A stretch of 6,518 nucleotides of DNA from Eubacteriales Family XIII. Incertae Sedis bacterium (GTDB lineage Bacteria > Bacillota > Clostridia > Peptostreptococcales > Anaerovoracaceae): the NCBI GenBank assembly GCA_031263875.1, contig JAISEX010000233.1, positions 1 to 6,518 on the forward strand, in the 5' to 3' direction. Made by a program: the position numbers and the translations under genes. Below the pieces are notes generated by a model that worked only from the letters and a program-made list of their open reading frames with translations, did not search any database and was not told the DNA's origin. Shown in pieces: positions 1 through 6,452 of this stretch. The stretch's first letter is position 1. Each line of letters opens with the position of its first letter.

Positions 1-223
1 AAAGCACATGGCACGCCCATCCTTCCTGCGGCGTCCCCATCACCACATAAACAACAAACGAAACGAGATGGGAACATGGCGCAGGCGTCCTCTCCGCGCC
101 GTCCCCCTTATACGGGCAAAGCACATGGCACGCCCATCCTTCCTGCGGCGTCCCCATCACCACATAAACAACAAACGAAACGAGATGGGAACATGGCGCA
201 AGCGTCCTCTCCATGCCGTCCCC
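1..223. repeat. 117-bp tandem repeat, two copies, cut by the left edge
   Basis: Copy one spans 1-117 and copy two starts at 118. Over the 106 aligned positions (1-106 against 118-223) I see only three differences, at 84/201, 96/213 and 97/214, after which the copies diverge. Each copy contains a weaker internal duplication: the segment beginning GCACATGGCAC (position 4) resembles the segment beginning GAACATGGCGC (position 72), with about 26 of 37 positions matching, so related blocks recur at spacings of 68, 49 and 68 nt. The period is a multiple of three and several frames are open, but no ribosome binding site or recognisable protein is seen, so I treat it as intergenic. It lies beyond the terminator of the minus-strand genes. 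The remaining gap, 224-263, holds nothing I can recognise. Whether the array continues to the left cannot be seen. Confidence 0.93.
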
Positions 224-263
224 GTACCGCCATAAACCTTGCCGCAAAACTCCCAGCCTCAGT

Positions 264-294
264 AAAAAGCCTGCCGCGAGATTCGTGGCAGGCT
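264..294 (-). terminator. Rho-independent terminator of the serS transcription unit
   Basis: Read on the minus strand, AGCCTGCCACG (294-284) pairs with CGCGGCAGGCT (278-268) around a five-base loop. This gives an 11-bp stem with one G-U pair. It is followed directly by a run of T residues (268-264). The hairpin begins about 45 nt after the serS stop codon. The T-run is present only on the minus-strand side, so it serves the minus-strand genes and not a gene coming from the left. Confidence 0.93.
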
Positions 295-339
295 GTATAA
301 AAATCTTGGAGTTCGCAATAGGGGCAACGACGCCCGTAA

Positions 340-1617
340 TTACGAATTGCTAATAAGCTCGGTCCCCATGTAACCACGAAGCGCTTGCGGCACGGTAACG
401 CTTCCGTCGGCGTTCTGATAATTTTCGAGAATGGCGGCGACCGTGCGGCCGACCGCAAGGCCGGAACCGTTCAGCGTGTGGACAAATTCGGGCTTACCGC
501 CTCCCGTTCTCCTGAACTTGATATTGGCGCGGCGCGCCTGAAAGTCCAGGAAATTGCTGCACGAGCTTATCTCCACATACCGCCCGTAGCTCGGCATCCA
601 CACTTCTATATCGTAGGTCTTTGATGACGAGAATCCGAGATCGCCCGTCGAAAGTTCGACCACGCGATACGGCAGCTCGAGGCGTTTCAGCACTTCTTCC
701 GCCGCCGCGGTCAGCGATTCGAGTTCATCGTTCGACGTTTCCGGCAGCGTAAATTTCACGAGTTCCACCTTGTTGAACTGATGGACGCGGATAAGTCCGC
801 GCGTGTCGCGGCCCGCCGATCCCGCTTCCTTGCGGAAACACGGCGTGTAGGCGGTATAGCGAACCGGCAACTGCGTCTCGTCAAGTATTTCACTTGACAG
901 GAGATTTGTCAGCGGGACTTCCGCCGTCGGCACGAGGAAAAAATCCTTCGCCGGCAGATGGAACATGTCGTCTTCAAATTTCGGAAGCTGGCCCGTTCCC
1001 GTCATCGCCTCGCGGTTTACCATAAACGGAGGAAGTATTTCCGTGTAGCCATGTTCGCCCGTATGCAGGTCGAGCATAAAGCTCACGAGGGCGCGTTCGA
1101 GACGAGCGCCTAGTCCTTTGTTCACCGCAAAGCGCGCGCCCGCTATTTTCGCGGCGCGCTCAAAATCGAGGATGTCGAGATCCGTCCCGACGTCCCAGTG
1201 CGCCTTAAATTCAAAATCGAATTCGCGCGGCTCGCCGACTTTGCGTATCTCGAGGTTCGCGGTTTCGTCCTCGCCGACCGGCACGCCGTCCTGCGGCGTA
1301 TTCGGCACGTTCAGCAGGGCGTCTTTCAGGCGCGATTCCTGCTCCTTTGCGATCTCGTTTTTCGCCGTTATCTCGTCGGAAAGCGCTTTCATCTCGGCAA
1401 GCAATGCGCTTGCGTCGCCGCCTTCCTTCTTTATCTTCGGGATCTCCTTGGACGCCGCGTTCTGCTTCGCCTTCAGCCCTTCGACCTCCGTCAGCAGTTT
1501 GCGGTATTCCTCGTCAATCGCCTTCACGTCAGGAAGACCGAAATCGCCGTGTGTACGCGACGTGACCGCCGCGTACACCATTTCATAATTTTCTCTTATT
1601 CTTTTGACGTCAAGCAT
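340..1617 (-). CDS. serS: Seryl-tRNA synthetase
   Basis: This cytoplasmic class II aminoacyl-tRNA synthetase activates serine with ATP and charges tRNA-Ser (also tRNA-Sec where present). The protein has 425 residues, the usual length for bacterial SerRS. Residues 1 to about 105 form the N-terminal tRNA-binding arm, a long charged helical hairpin (about 33-100). The rest is the catalytic domain, with the motif 1 region around [16 protein letters not shown] (170-185), the serine-binding TAE (231-233), motif 2 at 257-281 with core [15 protein letters not shown] (260-274), and motif 3 [11 protein letters not shown] (382-392). All key residues appear intact. The start [10 protein letters not shown] is typical of the family. 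The ATG lies 18 nt after the UPF0182 stop. Ribosome binding there is weak: an AAGG overlaps the upstream stop about 16 nt away and only AAGAAAA lies close by, so translation may be coupled to the upstream gene. There is no room for a T-box leader in this gap. It ends with TAA, followed by a terminator. Confidence 0.98.
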   Translation of the reverse strand: MLDVKRIRENYEMVYAAVTSRTHGDFGLPDVKAIDEEYRKLLTEVEGLKAKQNAASKEIPKIKKEGGDASALLAEMKALSDEITAKNEIAKEQESRLKDALLNVPNTPQDGVPVGEDETANLEIRKVGEPREFDFEFKAHWDVGTDLDILDFERAAKIAGARFAVNKGLGARLERALVSFMLDLHTGEHGYTEILPPFMVNREAMTGTGQLPKFEDDMFHLPAKDFFLVPTAEVPLTNLLSSEILDETQLPVRYTAYTPCFRKEAGSAGRDTRGLIRVHQFNKVELVKFTLPETSNDELESLTAAAEEVLKRLELPYRVVELSTGDLGFSSSKTYDIEVWMPSYGRYVEISSCSNFLDFQARRANIKFRRTGGGKPEFVHTLNGSGLAVGRTVAAILENYQNADGSVTVPQALRGYMGTELISNS

Positions 1618-1635
1618 TTTTCTTGATAGCCCGCC

Positions 1636-4590
1636 TTAATTCTCCGTCGCGACGGCAGACGTATCACCCTGCATCTGCTCGAGATAGCCCTTCAGCTTTT
1701 CAAGCTCGGCGCCGTATTTCGTCCAGTCGCCGGCCTTCTGCGCGTCGACCGCGGCGTTATACGCCTCGACCGCGTTCGCGATCAATTGGTCGGTGGTCAT
1801 CTGCTGGTCGTCGCCGGTATCGCCAATGCCGGGAGTCGTATCGCCGGGTTCTGCGTCCGCGTCACCCTCATCGCCCTTCGTCTGATCCTTCACCAGCTTG
1901 TCGCCCGTGCCTTTGCCGAACATGGTATCGAGGGCTTCCGCAAGCGTCGTTTCATACGCGATGCGATCGCCGTAATAGAGAACGATACGCTTGACTTCCG
2001 GCAGGCTGCCTTCGCTCGCTTTCAGGTAGATCGGCTCCACATACATGACGGAATTCTCGATCGGAATAACGAACATGTTTCCTCGCAGATACGTCGAACC
2101 GGAGTTATCCCAGAACGAGAAGTCTCTCGATATGGTCGTATCCTGCGCTATCTGCGCGTCGATCTGGCTCGGCCCCATGACGAGTTTGCTCTTCGGCAAC
2201 TGATAAGCGATCAGTTCACCGTAATGCTCACCGTCGTTCCTCGCCACGAGTAGCGCCGTCATATTCACCTTGTTCATCGGCGTAAACGGTATGGAGTTGA
2301 TAAATTCCACGTCCTTCTCGCCGGGCAGTTTCATGATGTAATAATTCGGCTTCATCGGAACTTCTTTTTCAGCAGCGCCGACTTTCTCATTCGCGATATC
2401 CCAGCGGTCTTCGCCCTGATAGAAGACCTGGTAATTATCTACGTGATACTTCTTGTACATATTCGCCTGAATGTCCAGCATCGTGCTCGGATAGCGGATA
2501 TGCGCCCGCAGGCCCTCCGGCATCTTGTCGAAATCCTTGAACAGCGTCGGGTAGATGGACTGCATCGTCTTGGCGACAGGATCGGCATCGTCCACGAGAT
2601 AATAGTTCGTTTCACCCGAATAGGCGTCGATAACTACCTTCACCGAGTTGCGGATATAGTTTGCCATATTGCCCGCCGCGGCGTTATACGGCTCGGAATA
2701 CGGAAATTCCGTGCTTGTCGTATAGGCGTCGATGATCCAATAGAGCTTGCCGTCGACCGTCACAAGGTAGGGATCCGAATAATCCAGATACGGCATAATG
2801 GTCCTGACGCGCTCTTTGATGTTTCTGTTGATAATAAGTTTGGAATCGCTCGTGATATTCGACGACACGAGCAGTTTCAGGCTTTGCTCCTGTATCGCGA
2901 ACATGAAGCGGTTGAACGCGTTCATCTTGATGCCCGAATCAGCTTCATACGTCGTAAACTTATTCTGGGTTCCATCCGGATAATCGAATTCCTTTTCCTT
3001 GGTGTTCGTCAGAATATACTGGTTCGACAACTCGCCGAAGTAGATCTGCGGCACCGTGATTTCGATTTCATCCACCTGCGATACGGGCGGGATATCCTTT
3101 ATCATAATGTCGGGCTGGCCGCTGGCCGTCACCTTATCGACGCGCGACAGCACGACGCCGTAACCGTGCGTATATATCAAATGCTGGTTTATCCACGTCG
3201 GCGACGTCTGGGTTTCGTCGATCTCTCGCGCGGCCAGGAAGGTCTGCGTATACGCCCCGTTAACCATATACCGGTCAACGTCAACGTCGTTAAACATATA
3301 ATATTGGCGTATGTTCTGCGTCGAGTTGTAGAACGTCTTCGCGGGGTCATAGTCGTTGATACGGATATTTCTGATCGTATCCATATTCGCCTGGACCTGC
3401 TCGCTCGTCAGATCGTTATTGGCCGGGAAATCCTTTATATCGACGTCCTGCAGATCGTACGCCGACTGCGTGTATTCGATATTATGCTTCAGATACTGTT
3501 CTTCTTTGTTCCGCTCGTCCGGCACAACGATAAAATTCTGCACGAGCATGCCGACGCCCGTACCGGCAAGCGACAGCACGATCATTATCACGGGCACCGT
3601 CAGCATCGTCCGGACTTTTTTCTTCTGCACGCCGATGGCGAAGAACACCGCGGCGACGAACGCCAAAGCGATGATCGCCCGGTAGACCCACAGCGTAATA
3701 TTGATGTCCGTATAACCGGCGCCGAACACGGCTCCCGTCGTGGAGTAGAGCAGCTCGTACTGTTTCAGCCAATAATTCACGGCTATCATTACGAAAAACA
3801 CGATCCCGACGACGATGATCTGCTTTGAGGCGATATGGAGTATTTCCCTGAAACTTCCGCTCTTGATAAGGCTCTGACCCTTGGGCCGGAGTCCCTGCGA
3901 CATGCGGGCGTTCGTCGCGCCCTCCGTCATGCCGAGCCCTAAGCTCTTGAGGAAACTTCCGAGTATGCCGCCGCCCTGCGAATACTGGCCTTCCTCGCGC
4001 GGGGGTTCTTCTTCCGTCGGCTCTCCGTCGATAGCGGCCGGCGTCAGCGCCCTGATCAGGAACATGTAATAGATGAACGTCGCTACCGCAAACACGAGAA
4101 CGCCCATAATGACGAGAGAGTTCAGGTCGCGCACAAAGTTCAGTTTGAACACATAGAACGAGATATCGTTATTGAATATCGGATCGGTTTCTCCAAATCC
4201 CGTGCTGTGTATAAACTGCAAGAACTCATACCAGAGCTTCGTGACCGCAAAGTAGGTCATAACCCCGCCGAAAAGAAGGGCCAGCAGCCACGACACGCCC
4301 GTCTGGGTCTTCTTGCCTATCATCTCCGCGGAAATGTCCACGCGCTTTTTATATCCCCGCTTCAGCGCCTTGAAGTAGAAGAACGCGAGGGCTGAAATAA
4401 CGACAAAGACCGGCACACCGATTTCTATCTGCGTCAGCAGCTTCTTCCAAAATACGTCCGTTTGCCCGATATCGTGGAACCACAAATAACTTGTGATAAA
4501 GTTCGACAGTCCCACGATCAGACCGATCAACACCACCGCAACCACGATGATGATAATCAGGATCTTTCTGAGCTTCTTGTTGTTTTTCAA
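1636..4590 (-). CDS. UPF0182 family (COG1615) seven-helix membrane protein, function unknown
   Basis: The protein has 984 residues, the normal size for this uncharacterised family. A lysine-rich N-terminus is followed by seven hydrophobic segments at about 10-31, 58-76, 99-118, 156-179, 257-275, 302-321 and 329-353. Positively charged loops (74-94 and 322-328) predict an inside N-terminus, so residues 354-984 should lie outside the membrane. Family-like blocks are visible: INQHLIYTHGYG (467-478), PQIYFGE (514-520), YIRNSVKVVIDAYSG (645-659), the stretch about 680-730 with HIRYPSTMLDIQ and a following FYQGEDRW, and YLRGNMFVIPIE to YVEPIYLKA (834-858). The C-terminus has an acidic Gly/Asp/Thr linker (about 902-930) and a helical tail with GDWTKYG (954-960). 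A long polar cytoplasmic loop (about 183-250) separates helices 4 and 5. The protein has no cysteine. The start is TTG, set by the binding site at 4597-4603. It lies 20 nt after one gene and 18 nt before serS, suggesting an operon. Family assignment is firm; function is unknown. Confidence 0.95.
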   Translation of the reverse strand: MKNNKKLRKILIIIIVVAVVLIGLIVGLSNFITSYLWFHDIGQTDVFWKKLLTQIEIGVPVFVVISALAFFYFKALKRGYKKRVDISAEMIGKKTQTGVSWLLALLFGGVMTYFAVTKLWYEFLQFIHSTGFGETDPIFNNDISFYVFKLNFVRDLNSLVIMGVLVFAVATFIYYMFLIRALTPAAIDGEPTEEEPPREEGQYSQGGGILGSFLKSLGLGMTEGATNARMSQGLRPKGQSLIKSGSFREILHIASKQIIVVGIVFFVMIAVNYWLKQYELLYSTTGAVFGAGYTDINITLWVYRAIIALAFVAAVFFAIGVQKKKVRTMLTVPVIMIVLSLAGTGVGMLVQNFIVVPDERNKEEQYLKHNIEYTQSAYDLQDVDIKDFPANNDLTSEQVQANMDTIRNIRINDYDPAKTFYNSTQNIRQYYMFNDVDVDRYMVNGAYTQTFLAAREIDETQTSPTWINQHLIYTHGYGVVLSRVDKVTASGQPDIMIKDIPPVSQVDEIEITVPQIYFGELSNQYILTNTKEKEFDYPDGTQNKFTTYEADSGIKMNAFNRFMFAIQEQSLKLLVSSNITSDSKLIINRNIKERVRTIMPYLDYSDPYLVTVDGKLYWIIDAYTTSTEFPYSEPYNAAAGNMANYIRNSVKVVIDAYSGETNYYLVDDADPVAKTMQSIYPTLFKDFDKMPEGLRAHIRYPSTMLDIQANMYKKYHVDNYQVFYQGEDRWDIANEKVGAAEKEVPMKPNYYIMKLPGEKDVEFINSIPFTPMNKVNMTALLVARNDGEHYGELIAYQLPKSKLVMGPSQIDAQIAQDTTISRDFSFWDNSGSTYLRGNMFVIPIENSVMYVEPIYLKASEGSLPEVKRIVLYYGDRIAYETTLAEALDTMFGKGTGDKLVKDQTKGDEGDADAEPGDTTPGIGDTGDDQQMTTDQLIANAVEAYNAAVDAQKAGDWTKYGAELEKLKGYLEQMQGDTSAVATEN

Positions 4591-4596
4591 AACATT

Positions 4597-4603
4597 CCTC
4601 CTT
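4597..4603 (-). promoter_or_regulatory. Shine-Dalgarno site selecting a TTG start
   Basis: The minus strand reads AAGGAGG at 4603-4597, then six bases (AATGTT), then TTG (4590-4588) opening the UPF0182 frame. An ATG within the spacer (4595-4593) is out of frame, stands only one base from the site, and stops after two codons (ATG TTT TGA). TTG is therefore the best-supported start. Confidence 0.88.
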
Positions 4604-4610
4604 AAATAAA

Positions 4611-6452
4611 CTACGCTACGGTCTCTATTTCAACTATTTTCATCTCGCTGACGACCGGATCCGCCGCGAGCTTGTACACCTTCGACGAATTGATCTCGAT
4701 CGACGCGCCATTCCTCGTTTCCGCCGCTGTTTCGTTGGTAAACACGTAAAAGTACGTGCCGTCCGTCAATATCTCCCCGATACCGAGCTTCCGGAATTCC
4801 AAAGCGGTAACCGACGAAGCGTAATTGCTGAGCGCGGTTTCCTCCTTGCTGCCCGTTTCGAGCAGCGAAATGATCTCGGACTGCTGGCCGCTTATATACG
4901 AAACGAGCTCGGAATTGAACCGTATAACGGCGGCGACCGCGGCCTCGTCGTAGAGCACATAACCCTTGTCGTCCGTCGTCCAGTAATCGTTCTCGATCGG
5001 CTTTGCGCCCGAAATGCCCTTTATCGTATACGTCCGGTTTGAATCGTATCCGGCGTTCGGATCGTACACGACTTCGGCGATATTCCGGTTGTTGAACCCC
5101 GCCTGAGCGTTTACCAGCGCCTCTTTGTTCGGCATCGGCGCGATAAAATCATCATTGGCGCTTGAGCTGCCGCCGCTGTCGTCCGCCGACGAATCCGAAC
5201 CGCTGAACAGTTCCGCAACCTTGGTGACGCCCTGGTCCAGTATATGCGCCACGCCAGAATCCGGAGCGAGCTTCAGAATGGCGAACGCCGCGATAACGAG
5301 AACCGCGACTACGACGAGAATATCCATCAGGATAACGAGCCACTTTGCCGGCGACATTTGCGTATCGCCAGCCTCGTCGTCCTTGGCGGCTGCGCGCTGA
5401 GTTTTCTTTTTCTTCTTTCCCTTTTCCTCCTTCGCCGCTTTTCGCGACGCCTTCTTATCGGGATAATATTCGTCCCGGTCATCGTATTCCGCAGCGGGCA
5501 CGCGGGCGGTTTCGCTATCCGTTAACTCGCCGTTGTCATAGTCATCGTCGCCATATTCCTCCGCTGGTTCGCGAATATCCTCGACAACGGTTTCCGCGGA
5601 AGTAAAGGTTTCGTCCTCGGGATCATCATAGTCGTCTTCCTCGAGTTCCGGCTCGACATACCCGGTATCCTCATCAAACGGGAAGATTACCGGCTGGCTG
5701 ATGATCTCCTGAATTTTTTGGTTCTGCTTCAGCTCCGCCGCCGCGTCCCTCTTATTATAATACGGAATGCCGTCTGTGGGCGACTCTTTCGCCGCGGATT
5801 CCGCATCGGACACGGGTTCTTCTTTTGTAACGGCCGTCCCGAACGACATCTGCGCGGCATTCCCATCCGACTCGGGCGATCCGAACAGCGACGCGACGCT
5901 CGCGTCCGTCAGGTCGAACGGCGAAACAACACCCGCGTCCTCAGCTTCGTTATCAAACGGCGAAGCGACGTTCGTATCGAAAATGCCGAGGCGCGCGATA
6001 TCCGCCGAAGTAAACGGCTTGGAGGGGATATCTTCCGCCCGCGTTTTTTTCGGGTTCTCATAAATCTGCATAAGAGGATCGGCGCCGATCTCCGAAACCG
6101 CAGAGCGGGAATCAAGCGGAGCGTCCGCGTAAAGCGGGTTCCTCTCGAATTGCTCCGGCGTAACGGTTCCGGTTTTCAGTTCCTCCTGCACGGACGTTTC
6201 GTTATAGGTGTCAGCATAAAGCGGCCCCGGCTCAAATTGCTCCGGCGTAACGGTTCCGGTTTTTAATTCCTCCTGCACGGGCGTTTCGTTATAGGTGTCT
6301 GCGTAAAGCGGCCCCGGCTCAAATTGCTCCGGCGTAACGGTTCCGGTTTTCAATTCCTCCTGCGCAGGCGTTTCGTTATAGGTATCAGCGTAAAGCGGCC
6401 CCGGCTCGAACTGCTCGGGAGTAACGGTTCCGGTTTTCACTTCCTCCTGCAC
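4611..6452 (-). CDS. Repeat-bearing, acidic, single-pass membrane protein of unknown function (5' end uncertain)
   Basis: I do not recognise this protein by family. Counted from a GTG at 6452 it has 613 residues. Residues 1-110 are 29-residue tandem repeats (unit GTVTPEQFEPGPLYAD, then TYNETPVQEELKT). Residues 111-330 are polar, acidic and probably disordered, with SPFD at 164-167 and 177-180, FPFD at 257-260, and an Asp/Glu-rich stretch (about 260-330). A basic stretch (333-353, including KKKKK) precedes one membrane helix (371-395). A Ser/Asp/Gly linker (416-436) leads to a mixed helix and strand domain (437-613), which should lie outside the cell by the positive-inside rule. Its order, a helix (about 503-532) followed by strands, loosely recalls NTF2-like or cystatin-like extracytoplasmic domains, but this is a guess. 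There is no cysteine and no signal peptide. It ends in TAG, 20 nt before the UPF0182 start. The start is doubtful: the GTG at 6452 has no ribosome binding site, a second GTG at 6440 has AGGAGG only two bases away, and the repeat frame continues upstream through an in-frame TAG to the window edge. Confidence 0.8.
   Translation of the reverse strand: MQEEVKTGTVTPEQFEPGPLYADTYNETPAQEELKTGTVTPEQFEPGPLYADTYNETPVQEELKTGTVTPEQFEPGPLYADTYNETSVQEELKTGTVTPEQFERNPLYADAPLDSRSAVSEIGADPLMQIYENPKKTRAEDIPSKPFTSADIARLGIFDTNVASPFDNEAEDAGVVSPFDLTDASVASLFGSPESDGNAAQMSFGTAVTKEEPVSDAESAAKESPTDGIPYYNKRDAAAELKQNQKIQEIISQPVIFPFDEDTGYVEPELEEDDYDDPEDETFTSAETVVEDIREPAEEYGDDDYDNGELTDSETARVPAAEYDDRDEYYPDKKASRKAAKEEKGKKKKKTQRAAAKDDEAGDTQMSPAKWLVILMDILVVVAVLVIAAFAILKLAPDSGVAHILDQGVTKVAELFSGSDSSADDSGGSSSANDDFIAPMPNKEALVNAQAGFNNRNIAEVVYDPNAGYDSNRTYTIKGISGAKPIENDYWTTDDKGYVLYDEAAVAAVIRFNSELVSYISGQQSEIISLLETGSKEETALSNYASSVTALEFRKLGIGEILTDGTYFYVFTNETAAETRNGASIEINSSKVYKLAADPVVSEMKIVEIETVA

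Noticed and set aside
8..300. Plus-strand open frames over the 117-bp repeat (8-235 and 76-300)
   Set aside because: Two overlapping frames are open through the same repeat, neither start has a ribosome binding site, the peptides are low complexity, and the longer frame runs through the serS terminator. Kept as a repeat, not a gene.
322..335. Small hairpin GGGC/GCCC between the serS stop and the terminator
   Set aside because: A four-base stem with a six-base loop is within chance expectation and has no T-run.
335..344. Perfect 10-bp palindrome CGTAATTACG across the serS stop codon
   Set aside because: Short and single, with no partner site. The real terminator is the longer hairpin at 268-294.
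108..458. Minus-strand open frame overlapping the end of serS and the repeat
   Set aside because: It overlaps serS in another frame and crosses the terminator hairpin; its peptide has no recognisable features.
1963..1970. GCGATCGC octamer, like the HIP1 element of cyanobacteria
   Set aside because: I noticed only one copy, inside coding sequence. It does not support a cyanobacterial origin or a functional site.
2443..3828. Long plus-strand open frame of 461 codons
   Set aside because: It lies wholly antisense to the UPF0182 gene, whose protein has clear family blocks. The antisense product is rich in Arg, His and Ile with no recognisable domain, as expected of a mirror of a GC-biased gene.
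5718..6266. Plus-strand open frame of 182 codons opposite the bitopic protein
   Set aside because: It mirrors the acidic repeat gene and gives an Arg-rich product. The minus-strand frame has a membrane helix, an in-frame peptide repeat and close spacing to its neighbour.
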